Shown here piece by piece: positions 35,445-48,628 of a stretch of 64,000 nucleotides of DNA. The notes under the pieces are model-generated. The model was not told where the DNA came from. It saw nothing but the letters and a program-made list of their open reading frames with translations, and did no database searches. The stretch is taken from contig NZ_FRCX01000001.1 of assembly GCF_900143065.1 (NCBI RefSeq), positions 620,001 through 684,000 on the forward strand, written 5' to 3'. This DNA comes from Duganella sacchari (GTDB lineage Bacteria; Pseudomonadota; Gammaproteobacteria; Burkholderiales; Burkholderiaceae_D). The translations under genes were made by a program, and so were the position numbers. The stretch's first letter is position 1. Every line of letters starts with the position of its first letter.

Positions 35445-36770
<1,326 letters not shown>

Positions 36771-36800
36771 TTACGCGCGTTGCGAACAAGGATAACGGGA

Positions 36801-36829
36801 ATTGTACCCGGTGCAGACAAGATTGCTAA
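36801..36829 (-). promoter_or_regulatory. Putative eno promoter
   Basis: On the minus strand TTAGCA (36829-36824) and TACAAT (36806-36801) are 17 bases apart. The pair is bracketed by a nine-base inverted repeat, CACCGGGTA (36838-36846) and TACCCGGTG (36805-36813), which could also act as a hairpin at the end of the kdsA message. Confidence 0.5.
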
Positions 36830-36853
36830 ATTCTCTACACCGGGTAGGCTGCT

Positions 36854-39420
<2,567 letters not shown>

Positions 39421-39519
39421 CTAAAACGGCCAATTCTTCACCTTCCATGTGCATCAGCGTACAGACTCGGCTTGCATAAAAGAACAAAATGACAACTCAT
39501 TAATCAAAGGAGATCCGTG

Positions 39520-39945
39520 ATGAGCTACGAAGATCGTGATCAATATGGCATGTACGTGGACAACGGCCACAAAGGCCCCGGCCCCGAGCTGATGGGCGCC
39601 GACACCCTGATTGGCGACCACGTCCACAACCTCAAAAACGAGCACCTGGGCGAGATCAAAGAGATCATGCTGGACATGCACACCGGGAAAATCGCCTACG
39701 CCGTGATGGCATCGGGCGGCGTGCTGACCATCGGCGAAAAGCTGTTTGCCGTGCCATGGGAAGCGTTGACGCTGGACACCGTCAACAAACGCTTCACGCT
39801 GAACCTCGACAAGGAACGCATCGAGGCCGCCCCAGGCTTCGACAAGGACCACTGGCCGGACATGGCCAACCAGACCTGGGCCAGCCAGGTGCATAGCTAC
39901 TACGGCACCAGCGGCGGCGTCCGCAGCGACCTCGGAGCACGATAA
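39520..39945 (+). CDS. PRC-barrel domain protein
   Basis: A 141-residue soluble protein with a PRC-barrel core (about 25-95: GADTLIGDHVHNLKNEHLGEIKEI, VPWEALTLD). Such proteins are common in stress-related loci of betaproteobacteria. AAGGAG seven bases upstream fixes the ATG at 39520 rather than the adjacent GTG. The next small gene starts within its stop (TAATG). Confidence 0.85.
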   Translation: MSYEDRDQYGMYVDNGHKGPGPELMGADTLIGDHVHNLKNEHLGEIKEIMLDMHTGKIAYAVMASGGVLTIGEKLFAVPWEALTLDTVNKRFTLNLDKERIEAAPGFDKDHWPDMANQTWASQVHSYYGTSGGVRSDLGAR

Positions 39946-40121
39946 TGTTTGCCGCCATCCTCGTGCTGGTCGGCATAGCCGGTCTGGCAACTCATTGGTT
40001 GTACCGTAACTTTCTGCGCCGTCCTGAGCGTCTAAAGGAAGGCATGCCCGTCATGCTCAGCGGTTGGACTGACGGGCACGAATCGATGGTGGCGGTACAT
40101 TTGCGCCGCAGACCGCGCTAA
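39945..40121 (+). CDS. Small (59-residue) membrane protein
   Basis: ATG overlaps the TAA of the PRC-barrel gene. The product has one N-terminal membrane helix (MFAAILVLVGIAGLATHWL) and a basic C-terminus ending LRRRPR. The coupling and codon use support a real gene. Its 3' end overlaps the dnaE2 stop by four bases. No family recognised. Confidence 0.6.
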   Translation: MFAAILVLVGIAGLATHWLYRNFLRRPERLKEGMPVMLSGWTDGHESMVAVHLRRRPR

Positions 40122-43100
40122 CAGAAATCCCGGCTGACGGTCGGCAGCCGTCCCAGCAAGTGGGACATGTCGACCAGCCGCTTGGCAACCAGGTGGCGCA
40201 CCATGCCCTCCTGCTGCCACACCCCATACACCCCGAGCAGCGGCGCACTCAGCACCTCGCGCCGCTGCTGCTCCAGCAACGCCGGCCAGATGATGACGTT
40301 GACGTTGCCGGTTTCATCTTCCAGTGTCATGAAAATCACACCCTTGGCCGTGCCCGGCCGTTGCCGCACCGTCACCATGCCGCACGCGCGCGCCACCATA
40401 TTGTTGGTGTAGGTGTTGAGGATTTCCGCCGGCATGAAGCGGTGCTTGAGCAAGGTGGCGCGCAGCAGCGCGACCGGATGGCGGCGCAGGCTGAGACCAT
40501 GCGAGCGGTAATCGCCCAGAATATCCTCGCCTTCGCTCGGCGCTTGCAAGGCAGGCGTCTCCTCGTCCGGCATGGTCGGCCGCAGCAAATCCTTGTCCGG
40601 CACCGCCCCGACCGCTTGCCACAGCGCCGTACGGCGATGGCCGGCCAGCTGGCTCAGCGCATCGCCCCCCGCCAGCGCATGCAAGGCATGGCGGTCCAGG
40701 TCTGCGCGCCGCGCCAGATCGGCCACACTGGCAAACGGCTGCTGTGCCCGCGCCTGTTCAATCCGCTCTGCAGCCTTGGCGTTCATCCCGCTCAACAGCG
40801 ACAAGCCCAGGCGCACTGCCGGCTGGCCGCGTTTGCCGGCGGGTTCCTCCAATGAGGAATCCCAGCCGCTGATGGTGACATCAATTTCGCGCACCACCAC
40901 ACCGTGCCGCCTGGCGTCCTGCACCAGCTGCGAGGGACTGTAAAAGCCCATCGGCTGACTGTTCAGCAGCGCACACAGGAACGCTGCCGGCTCATGGCAT
41001 TTGATCCAGGAACTGGCATAGCTCAGCAGCGCAAAGCTGGCCGAATGCGACTCGGGAAAACCGTATTCGCCAAAGCCCTGAATCTGCCGGCAAATCGCGT
41101 CGGCGAAATCATCGTCGTAGCCGCGCTCGCGCATGCCATCCTTGATGCGCTGCTCGTATTTGTCGACGCCGCCCTTGCGCTTCCACGCGGCCATGGCGCG
41201 GCGCAGCTGATCGGATTCGCCCTCCGTAAAGCCGGCGGCAATCTGGGCAATCTGCATCACCTGTTCCTGGAAGATGGGCACGCCCAGCGTGCGGCCCAGC
41301 GCCTCTTCCAGACGCGGCGGAAAGTTGACCGGCTCCTTGCCCATGCGGCGTTTCAGGTAGGGATGGACCATGCCACCCTCGATCGGCCCCGGCCGCACGA
41401 TGGCCACCTCGATCACCAGATCGTAGAAGGTCTTGGGCCGCAGGCGCGGCAGCATGCTCATCTGTGCGCGCGACTCGATCTGGAATACGCCGATGGTGTC
41501 AGCCTCGCAGATCATGCCGTAAGTCTCGGCGTCCTCGGAGGGAATATCCTGCATGCGGAAACGTGCACCGCGCTGCTTGCTCAGCAAGTCCAGCGCGCGT
41601 CGCAGTGCAGACAGCATGCCCAGCGCCAGCACGTCCACCTTCATCAGGCCGAGTTCTTCGAGATCGTCCTTGTCCCACTGGATGACGTAGCGGTTTTCCA
41701 TGGTGGCCGCCTCGATCGGCACCAGCCGCGTCAGCTTGCTGTGCGAGATCACGAAGCCGCCTGGATGCTGCGACAAGTGGCGGGGCAAGCCCAGCAGCGC
41801 AAACGCCAGCGCCGCCCACTGCTGGGCGATTTGCGATGCCGGATCAAGCCCGCATTCCGCCATCCGGCCCAGCAGGTCATGGCGGCTATCGAACCAACGC
41901 TGCGACTTGCAGACCTTCTCCACAATCGCCAGATCCACGCCGACCGCCTTGCCGCTGTCGCGCAGCGCGCTCTTGGGACGATAGCTGATGACCACCGCTG
42001 CCAGCGCAGCACGGTCTTGGCCGTATTTCTTGTAGATGTACTGAATCACCTCCTCGCGCCGCTGGTGTTCGAAGTCAACGTCGATGTCCGGCGGTTCGTT
42101 GCGTTCCTTGGAGATAAAACGGCCTGTCAACATCTTGCTGCGTTCCGGGTCAACCTCGGTAATACCCAGGCAATAGCACACCACCGAGTTGGCCGCCGAT
42201 CCCCTGCCCTGGCACAGGATGCCCTCGCCACGCGCAAACTTGACGATGTCATACACGGTCAAAAAGTAGGCTTCATATTCAAGGTCGGCAATCAGCGCCA
42301 GCTCTGTTTCAATTTGCTTGCGCACTTTCTCCGATGCGCCGGCAAACCAGCGAACCAGGACGCCCTTCTCCACTTCCTGCCGCAAGTAACTGGCGGGCGT
42401 ATGGCCGGGTGGGATCAGCTCTTTCGGATATTCGTACTTGAGCTCGTCCAGATTGAATTTGCACTGCCCGGCAATGCGTACCGTTTCCGCCAGCGCGGCG
42501 CGCGGATAGATGTTCGCCAGCCGCATCCGCGAGCGCAAGTGTTGCTCGGCATTCTGCGCCAGCGCGTAGCCGCAATCCCCGACTGCCTTGCCGAGACTGA
42601 TGGCCGTCATCGTATCCTGCAGGGGCTTGCGCGAGCGCACGTGCATGCACACATGGCCCACCGCCGCCACCGCCATCTGATGCTGCGACGCCACCTCCGC
42701 AATGCTCAGCCGGTGCGCCTCATCGAATGCGCGCTGCAGCAGGTTCAAGCCCATCCACACCCGGCCCGGAAACGTCGCCTCCATCCACGCCGCCTGGGCG
42801 TGCAGCCGGTCGACATCCCTGGCCGTGTGCGAAGGATATTGCGGCAGCAGTATCAGCAGGCAATCCGGCAGGCCCTGCAGGTGCGCGAACTCCGCCGGCG
42901 GCGACGCCAGATCGGCCGGCGTGAGCAGATAACTGCCCTTGGCCACCCGGTTGCGTCCTATCGTAATCAGCTCGCACAGATTGCCGTAGCCTTCACGGTT
43001 TTGCGCCAGCGCCACAAACGACAGCGCCGGCGTACCATCCGGATGCGTCAGCTGGAAATAGCTGCCGATGATGAGCGGGAACTTGGCTGCCTTCGCCTCC

Positions 43101-43285
43101 GCATGCGCCCGTACCACACCAGCCAGCGAGCACTCATCCGTTATTGCCAGCGCCGCATAATCCAGCTGCACCGCGCGCGCCACCAGCTCCTGCGCATGGG
43201 AAGCCCCCTGCAGGAAGGAAAAATTAGAAAGGCAGAACAGCTCGGCATATTCCGGCAGTCCCACGGCGGTCGATGGCGTGTTCAT
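40118..43285 (-). CDS. dnaE2: Error-prone DNA polymerase DnaE2
   Basis: A 1055-residue C-family polymerase alpha subunit used in SOS-induced translesion synthesis with ImuA/ImuB. The N-terminal PHP domain (NFSFLQGASH, 21-30), the palm carboxylates in PDIDVDFE (D400, D402, D404), the finger region and the C-terminal OB fold (about 955-1040) ending LPTVSRDFC are present. No imuA or imuB lies beside it in this window. A LexA box six bases before the ATG and the lack of a ribosome site suggest a very short or leaderless message. Confidence 0.95.
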   Translation of the reverse strand: MNTPSTAVGLPEYAELFCLSNFSFLQGASHAQELVARAVQLDYAALAITDECSLAGVVRAHAEAKAAKFPLIIGSYFQLTHPDGTPALSFVALAQNREGYGNLCELITIGRNRVAKGSYLLTPADLASPPAEFAHLQGLPDCLLILLPQYPSHTARDVDRLHAQAAWMEATFPGRVWMGLNLLQRAFDEAHRLSIAEVASQHQMAVAAVGHVCMHVRSRKPLQDTMTAISLGKAVGDCGYALAQNAEQHLRSRMRLANIYPRAALAETVRIAGQCKFNLDELKYEYPKELIPPGHTPASYLRQEVEKGVLVRWFAGASEKVRKQIETELALIADLEYEAYFLTVYDIVKFARGEGILCQGRGSAANSVVCYCLGITEVDPERSKMLTGRFISKERNEPPDIDVDFEHQRREEVIQYIYKKYGQDRAALAAVVISYRPKSALRDSGKAVGVDLAIVEKVCKSQRWFDSRHDLLGRMAECGLDPASQIAQQWAALAFALLGLPRHLSQHPGGFVISHSKLTRLVPIEAATMENRYVIQWDKDDLEELGLMKVDVLALGMLSALRRALDLLSKQRGARFRMQDIPSEDAETYGMICEADTIGVFQIESRAQMSMLPRLRPKTFYDLVIEVAIVRPGPIEGGMVHPYLKRRMGKEPVNFPPRLEEALGRTLGVPIFQEQVMQIAQIAAGFTEGESDQLRRAMAAWKRKGGVDKYEQRIKDGMRERGYDDDFADAICRQIQGFGEYGFPESHSASFALLSYASSWIKCHEPAAFLCALLNSQPMGFYSPSQLVQDARRHGVVVREIDVTISGWDSSLEEPAGKRGQPAVRLGLSLLSGMNAKAAERIEQARAQQPFASVADLARRADLDRHALHALAGGDALSQLAGHRRTALWQAVGAVPDKDLLRPTMPDEETPALQAPSEGEDILGDYRSHGLSLRRHPVALLRATLLKHRFMPAEILNTYTNNMVARACGMVTVRQRPGTAKGVIFMTLEDETGNVNVIIWPALLEQQRREVLSAPLLGVYGVWQQEGMVRHLVAKRLVDMSHLLGRLPTVSRDFC

Positions 43286-43291
43286 ATTGAA

Positions 43292-43311
43292 TACTGTGTT
43301 TTTATACAGTA
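43292..43311. promoter_or_regulatory. LexA (SOS) box of dnaE2
   Basis: TACTGTGTTTTTATACAGTA is a CTG-N10-CAG site with the full TACTGT/ACAGTA arms of the E. coli consensus. On the minus strand it includes TATAAA, a possible -10, so LexA would cover the core promoter. Confidence 0.93.
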
Positions 43312-43336
43312 TTCTACACCACCGTCACGTCTCCGC

Positions 43337-44140
43337 CTATTGATGTTGCCCGGCCTCCATTACGTCTTTAATAGCCTGCACCACCACCTCTGGCGAGGCG
43401 CTCTGCATTTGGTGGTCAGAATCGACTACCACGGTTTTGGCGTGGGGGTACAAGGCGCGTACGAAGGAAATGGTTTGCGGGTCGCTGTTGACGACGCCAA
43501 AATCGACGGGCACCGCGGTTGCGCCCTTGGGCTGATTGACCAGGCGTACCATCGGCTTGCTGTCGATGTCGCCCTGGGCCATCACCTGCTCGCCGGTTTC
43601 GTAGATGCCGCTGATTTCTTTGCGTACCATGCTGGAAAAGAACAGCCATTCGCCCGCACGCGTCAGCAATGGAAAATCCTCCTGCTTCTTGATCACGCGC
43701 GGATACAGGGCATCGACCAGCACGATGCCGGCCACTTCCTCTGGATGGCGCTTGGCGAACAGCTGCATGTACAGCCCGCCCAGCGAATGCCCCACCAGGA
43801 TGTAGGGCGGCGCCAGACCTTCATGCTGAAGGATGCGGCGCAGTTCTTCAACGATGGTCAGGCCGTCGCGTGGTGTTGCCGTGTCTGCGCTCTTGCCATA
43901 GCCCGGCCGGTTGTAGGCAAACACCGACGCTTGCGGCGCGATGCCATCAATGACCTTGTCCCATTTATCCACGGTGGCGCGGGAGCCGTTTTCAAACACG
44001 ACCGTGGCCTGCGCCGCCGGATTTTTCATGGCCACCAGCTCGACCTTGCGGCCATCGATCAACTGGGTGGTGGCCGTGGCGGCCAGCACGGGAGCGGCCA
44101 GTATCAGCCCTGCCAAGCAAAACGCGGCGTGCTTTGTCAT
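43337..44140 (-). CDS. Exported alpha/beta hydrolase
   Basis: A 267-residue protein with a signal peptide (APVLA cleavage near 20), nucleophile elbow GHSLGG (Ser119), RPGYGKS at 78-84 and a final DSDHQMQ segment carrying the catalytic His. The ATG at 44140 is chosen because it creates the signal peptide and follows AAGGATAGG. A longer frame upstream runs into the divergent gene. The substrate is unknown. Confidence 0.84.
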   Translation of the reverse strand: MTKHAAFCLAGLILAAPVLAATATTQLIDGRKVELVAMKNPAAQATVVFENGSRATVDKWDKVIDGIAPQASVFAYNRPGYGKSADTATPRDGLTIVEELRRILQHEGLAPPYILVGHSLGGLYMQLFAKRHPEEVAGIVLVDALYPRVIKKQEDFPLLTRAGEWLFFSSMVRKEISGIYETGEQVMAQGDIDSKPMVRLVNQPKGATAVPVDFGVVNSDPQTISFVRALYPHAKTVVVDSDHQMQSASPEVVVQAIKDVMEAGQHQ

Positions 44141-44230
44141 AATGCCTATCCTTAACGAAAACCACATTCTTGCCTGCGCCCGACGCGCGGACGGCAGGGA
44201 TGCGATGAAACGCAGATTCAAGGGACCAGA

Positions 44231-45016
44231 ATGCAAAATTCGCAAGTACAGGAGCTGCTGTGCTTTGGCATCGCCCCAGGCAGCGGCAACGCCGCGCTGG
44301 TCGTGCAACACGACCGTTCCAGCACCGGGCAGCGCCAGCAGTTTGCGGCGGAGCGCAACCAGCCTGCCTGCGTGTTCATTGACCAGGTGGATGGCGGCCT
44401 GGTGCTGGATTATTTCTATCCGCACACGCGCAGCCCACTCTGCCTGCACGCCACGCTGGCGGCAGCACGGGTGCTGCTGTCGTCCGGGCAGCCTCGCCTC
44501 ACCGTCCGCACAGCCCTGCGCGGCCAGGAACTGACTTTGTTATGGCAGGACGGTGAAGTGTTCATCGAACTCAGCCCGCAAGCGGTACCGCAGGTAGCGA
44601 TGGCACCGGAACTGCCAGGCCAGCTGCTGGCCGTGCCGGGCATCGCACTGCGCTCGCCCCCCGTGATCGCCTCGGTCGGCAGCCCCAAGCTGCTGCTGGA
44701 AGTGGCCGACAGCGCCACGCTGCACGCCCTCACGCCAGATCTGCCCCGCGTTGCGGCATGGGGCAAGGCACACCAGGTCAGCGGCTGCTACGTCTGGTGC
44801 CGTCGTCCGGACGGCGCGCTGGAAGGCCGCAACATCAACCATCTGGACCCGGCGGGCGAAGACGGCGCCACCGGCGTGGCGGCAGGCGCGCTCACGGTGC
44901 ACCTGCAAACGGGTGTGACCTTGTACCAGGGCGCCAACCTGGGCACGCCGTGCAAACTACGTACGGAATTCCGAAATGAAACAATTTTAATCGGCGGCCG
45001 CACGGAACTTGCGTAG
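44231..45016 (+). CDS. PhzF family protein lacking the usual catalytic Glu
   Basis: A 261-residue protein with the PhzF/DapF-like fold: GSGNAALVV at 17-25, YFYPHTRSPLCLHATLA at 61-77 (normally F.P..E..CGHATLA) and DPAGEDGATGVAAG near 215-229. The catalytic Glu of PhzF (in an SETxF motif) aligns with Ala46 in NQPACVF, so the isomerase mechanism may be altered or lost. AAGGGA upstream supports the start. Confidence 0.82.
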   Translation: MQNSQVQELLCFGIAPGSGNAALVVQHDRSSTGQRQQFAAERNQPACVFIDQVDGGLVLDYFYPHTRSPLCLHATLAAARVLLSSGQPRLTVRTALRGQELTLLWQDGEVFIELSPQAVPQVAMAPELPGQLLAVPGIALRSPPVIASVGSPKLLLEVADSATLHALTPDLPRVAAWGKAHQVSGCYVWCRRPDGALEGRNINHLDPAGEDGATGVAAGALTVHLQTGVTLYQGANLGTPCKLRTEFRNETILIGGRTELA

Positions 45017-45028
45017 TGCTACGTAAGT
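45007..45028. repeat. Inverted repeat at the end of the PhzF-like gene
   Basis: ACTTGCGTAG and CTACGTAAGT pair with one G-T mismatch across a two-base loop. It contains the stop codon of the PhzF gene. No T run follows, so it is a weak terminator or an operator. Confidence 0.4.
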
Positions 45029-45148
45029 GAAACGTTGTACTGGCGCGCCCATACAACAGAAAATAATGTTTGAGCGCAAAATTGCCAGAAAATCAGCTAT
45101 CCATATGAATAATTTGCATAAAATCAAATTTTTCATGGGAGACGACTC

Positions 45149-47539
45149 GTGCTCAAAACAACAACCTTACGTAAAGCCGTCTTGTTCAGTCTGTATGGCG
45201 CCAGTGCGCTGGCACTGACGCCAGAGACCTACGCCCAAACCGCTGACGGCGCCGTGCAGTCGGTCAGCATCGTGGGGTCGCGCCGCGCAGCCAGCTCGGC
45301 CACCGACACCGTCGTACCCGTGGATATCATTCCACTCAGCAAAGCCGGCGAGACCGGCGGCCAGTTCGATCTGGCGCAGACGCTGACCTATATTTCGCCA
45401 TCGTTCAACTCCACGCGTCAGACCGGCTCCGATGGCGCCGACCTGGTGGACTCGGCCGCGCTGCGCGGCCTGGGTTCGGACCAGACCCTGGTGCTGGTCA
45501 ACGGCAAACGCCGCCACACCACCGCGCTGGTCAACCTGTTTGGCGCGCGTAACCGCGGCAACACCGGCACCGACATGAACGCCATCCCGATGATGGCGAT
45601 TAAGGACGTGCAAATCCTGCGTGACGGCGCTGCCGCCCAGTACGGTTCCGACGCGATTGCCGGTGTCATGGACATCGGCCTCAAAAAATCCAAAGGCTGC
45701 GAAGCCGTGACCGGTTTCAGCGAATACAGCAAGCGCGACGGCAAGAACTACATGGCTTCCGCCTACTGCGGCTTTGAGATCGGCAATGGCGGCGTGCTCG
45801 GCGTGACCGGCGAGTACCTGGACCGTGGCCGCTCCAACCGCGCCGACGCCGACAATCCGCGCACCATCGGCGACAGCAAAACCAAGAACCAGACCATCTA
45901 CCTGAACGGCGAGCTGCCCACCACTGGCACCGGCAAGCTGTACTTCACGGCCGGCGCGCAAAGCCGCGATGCTTCGTCCGGCGCTTGGGCGCGCGGCGGC
46001 ATTGGCAGCGACGATATCCCGTCGCGCAACTCGGCGGCCATGTACCCGAACGGCTTCGTGCCATTCATCAACGCCAAGATCGACGACCGCTACGGCACCA
46101 TCGGCCACCGCAACCAGATCGGCGACTGGAATATGGACCTGTCGCAGACCTATGGCTACAACAAGATGATCTACGACATCAGCAACACGCTGAATGCGTC
46201 GATCGCCAACAAGGACCTGCTGGCCGGCGGCAAAGGCATCAGCCCGAGCAGCTTCAACGCCGGCGGCTTCTCGTTTGAACAGCTGACCACCAACCTCGAC
46301 TTCAACCGCTACTTCGATGGCGTGTTTGGCAGCGGTGGCCTGAACGTGGCATTCGGTGGCGAATACCGTCACGAGAACTACAAGATCTACGCTGGCGAAA
46401 CTGGTTCCTACATTGATGCCGATGGCGTCGGGATTGGCGGCGCTGCTGGCAGCCAGGGCTTCCCGGGCTTCCAGCCTGGCGACCAGGTCAACGCCAATCG
46501 CCATAGCCTGGCCGTCTACCTCGATCTGGAAGCCGACCTGAGCGACACGGTCAAGGCACAGGGCGCGGTGCGCCATGAAAAGTACAGCGACTTCGGCTCG
46601 ACCACCACCGGCAAGCTGGCTGGCAGCTGGCGCGTGGCCCCGACCGTGCTGCTGCGCGGTTCGGCCTCGACCGGCTTCCGTGCACCGTCGCTGCAGCAGA
46701 TGTACTTCTCGTCCACCTTCACCGACTTCATCGGCGGCGTGCCGACCGACGTGGTGCTGGCGCCAAACAACAGCCCGGTCACCAACCTGGCCGGCATTCC
46801 CAAGCTGAAGGAAGAAAAGTCCACCAGCTTCACGCTGGGCTCGACCTGGACGCCGACGCAAGCCGTGTCCGTCACCGCTGACCTGTACCAGATCAAGATC
46901 AAGGACCGCATCGTGCTGTCCGGCCGTTTTGACGACAGCAACTATCCGGACCTGGCAGCCAAGCTGGCCACGCTGGGCGTCGGTCAGGCGCAGTTCTTCG
47001 TCAACTCGGTCGATACCAAGACCAAGGGCCTGGACCTGACCGCGTCGCACAAAACCACGTTTGGCGCCGACAAGCTGACCACCTTCCTGGCCATGAACGT
47101 CAGCAAAACCGAGGTGACCGGCATCCACGCGCCAGCGTCGCTGAAGGGTTATGAAGACGTGCTGCTGTCGGAGAAGGAACGCCTGTACATCGAACAGGGC
47201 GCACCGCGCTCCAAGGCCACGCTGGGCTTCGACTACACGCACGGCGCCTGGGAAAGCGACCTGAAAATTATTCACTTTGGTCCACAGACGCTGGGGACCT
47301 ACAGCGGCACCGCGGCTGGCGTGGCGAACCAGCACTACGAGTCCAAAACCTCGGCGGACCTGGCGTTCACCTACACCATCAACAAGAACATGAAGTTCAC
47401 GTTTGGTGGCAATAACATCTTCAACGTCCACCCAAGCACGCAGAATCCGGATGAAACCGATAACGGCTTCAAATACGAGTCGGTGCAGTTTGGCTTGAAC
47501 GGCGCGTCCTATTTCGGCCGCCTGTACCTGAAGTTCTAA
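45149..47539 (+). CDS. TonB-dependent receptor (CirA-like)
   Basis: A 796-residue outer-membrane receptor beginning at GTG with GGGAG upstream. Signal peptide to about 29 (TYAQ), plug (about 50-170: LRGLGSDQTLVLVNGKRRHT, VQILRDGAAAQYGSDAIAGV) and barrel with GSASTGFRAPSLQQ and terminal GRLYLKF. The plug type with AAQYGSDAIAG is common in siderophore and carbohydrate receptors; the ligand is unknown. No Fur box was found upstream. Confidence 0.9.
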   Translation: MLKTTTLRKAVLFSLYGASALALTPETYAQTADGAVQSVSIVGSRRAASSATDTVVPVDIIPLSKAGETGGQFDLAQTLTYISPSFNSTRQTGSDGADLVDSAALRGLGSDQTLVLVNGKRRHTTALVNLFGARNRGNTGTDMNAIPMMAIKDVQILRDGAAAQYGSDAIAGVMDIGLKKSKGCEAVTGFSEYSKRDGKNYMASAYCGFEIGNGGVLGVTGEYLDRGRSNRADADNPRTIGDSKTKNQTIYLNGELPTTGTGKLYFTAGAQSRDASSGAWARGGIGSDDIPSRNSAAMYPNGFVPFINAKIDDRYGTIGHRNQIGDWNMDLSQTYGYNKMIYDISNTLNASIANKDLLAGGKGISPSSFNAGGFSFEQLTTNLDFNRYFDGVFGSGGLNVAFGGEYRHENYKIYAGETGSYIDADGVGIGGAAGSQGFPGFQPGDQVNANRHSLAVYLDLEADLSDTVKAQGAVRHEKYSDFGSTTTGKLAGSWRVAPTVLLRGSASTGFRAPSLQQMYFSSTFTDFIGGVPTDVVLAPNNSPVTNLAGIPKLKEEKSTSFTLGSTWTPTQAVSVTADLYQIKIKDRIVLSGRFDDSNYPDLAAKLATLGVGQAQFFVNSVDTKTKGLDLTASHKTTFGADKLTTFLAMNVSKTEVTGIHAPASLKGYEDVLLSEKERLYIEQGAPRSKATLGFDYTHGAWESDLKIIHFGPQTLGTYSGTAAGVANQHYESKTSADLAFTYTINKNMKFTFGGNNIFNVHPSTQNPDETDNGFKYESVQFGLNGASYFGRLYLKF

Positions 47540-47541
47540 GC

Positions 47542-48072
47542 ATGAGCCAGCTGCGCGCCCACGGTTTCCTGCTGCGGCCCTTCGTGGAAACCGACGCTGC
47601 CACCTTTGCGGCAGCGGTGCGCGAATCCACCGAGACGCTCGCCGTCTGGATGCCGTGGGCGCGCAGCGACTACACCGAGCAGGATGCGCTGGACTGGTTT
47701 GCCTTTTGCGCGGCAGGCCAGGCCAGCGGCAGTGCCTACGAGTTCGGCGTCTTCCGCCAGGATGACCTGCGCTTTGTTGGCGGCGCGGGCCTGAACCACT
47801 TCAATTCCGTTCATGGCTTCTGCAATCTCGGCTACTGGATACGCAGCTCGGCCTACCGCCAGGGCGCAGCCACGGCCGCTGTTGCCGCGCTGGCACGCCA
47901 TGCATTTGACACCCTGCAGCTGTCACGCGTGGAAATCGTGGTCGCTGAGGGCAACGAAGCCAGCATGGGCGTGGCCCGCAAATCCGGCGCCACCTATGAA
48001 TGTCTGGCGCGCAATCGCGTGCGCCTGAGCCAAGGCCCGGTTGCGGCCCACATCTTTTCGCTGATTCCGTAA
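47542..48072 (+). CDS. GNAT family N-acetyltransferase (RimJ/RimL type)
   Basis: A 176-residue acetyltransferase starting two bases after the TonB-receptor stop. The acetyl-CoA binding motif is in RQGAATAAVAALARHAF (about 108-124), followed by VEIVVAEGNEASMGVARKSG. The WMPWA and YWIRSS segments are typical of the RimJ/RimL group that modifies protein N-termini or small molecules. Confidence 0.88.
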   Translation: MSQLRAHGFLLRPFVETDAATFAAAVRESTETLAVWMPWARSDYTEQDALDWFAFCAAGQASGSAYEFGVFRQDDLRFVGGAGLNHFNSVHGFCNLGYWIRSSAYRQGAATAAVAALARHAFDTLQLSRVEIVVAEGNEASMGVARKSGATYECLARNRVRLSQGPVAAHIFSLIP

Positions 48073-48156
48073 CGTTTGCTTACATCTCGCTAACTTAATC
48101 CAACTCGCGGCGGCCCTACACTCTGATTGTCTTAATTTTCGGCAATGAGGTGTTCC

Positions 48157-48618
48157 ATGCGCCGCGCGTTCACGTTGATGTTATTCCTGTCCCTGCTGCA
48201 AGGCGCACTCGCCTGGGCAGCGTTGGGCAGCACGCCTTCCAATTTCGGCGGCACGCCGACCCAGACCCGCATGGCGGCACGCAGCCTGGCTGCCAGCGCC
48301 AGTGAATCGGTCTACACCGTCAGCCAGTCCACACTGGACAGCGGCACCATCGTGCGCGAGTACGTGGATAGCAACGGCGTGGTGTTTGCCGTCAGCTGGA
48401 ACGGCCCGACGCTGCCCGACCTGCGCACGCTGCTTGGCGATAAATTCACCGTCATGACCAGCAACGCGGCCAAGCGGCCCAAGGCTGGCCATTCGCAGCT
48501 GGCGGTGGACCAGTCCGATGTAGTGATCGTCTCCAACGGCCATATGCGCGCTTACACCGGGCAAGCCTGGATCCCCGGCGCACTGCCGGCCGGCTTCGAC
48601 ACCAGTAGCATCGAATAA
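48157..48618 (+). CDS. DUF2844 family exported protein
   Basis: A 154-residue protein with a signal peptide (SLLQGALAWAALG) and the DUF2844 pattern (LGSTPSNFGG, YVDSNGVVFAVSWNGPTLPDL). GAGG upstream favours ATG at 48157; an ATG at 48145 is possible. DUF2844 genes are regularly followed by DUF3443 genes, as here with a 10-base gap. Function unknown. Confidence 0.86.
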   Translation: MRRAFTLMLFLSLLQGALAWAALGSTPSNFGGTPTQTRMAARSLAASASESVYTVSQSTLDSGTIVREYVDSNGVVFAVSWNGPTLPDLRTLLGDKFTVMTSNAAKRPKAGHSQLAVDQSDVVIVSNGHMRAYTGQAWIPGALPAGFDTSSIE

Positions 48619-48628
48619 GGAAGCCGCC

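Noticed and set aside
40904-44155. A 1083-codon open frame on the plus strand opposite dnaE2 and the neighbouring hydrolase gene
   Set aside because: It is the GC-rich mirror of well-recognised genes, has no domain-like sequence and crosses gene boundaries.
45030-45148. A Fur box before the TonB receptor at 45149
   Set aside because: The AT-rich region has no AATGA-N3-TCATT core; only a weak promoter-like TTGCCA/TATGAA pair.
45167-47431. A 754-codon minus-strand frame opposite the TonB receptor
   Set aside because: Antisense of a motif-rich receptor; no signal peptide or family match.
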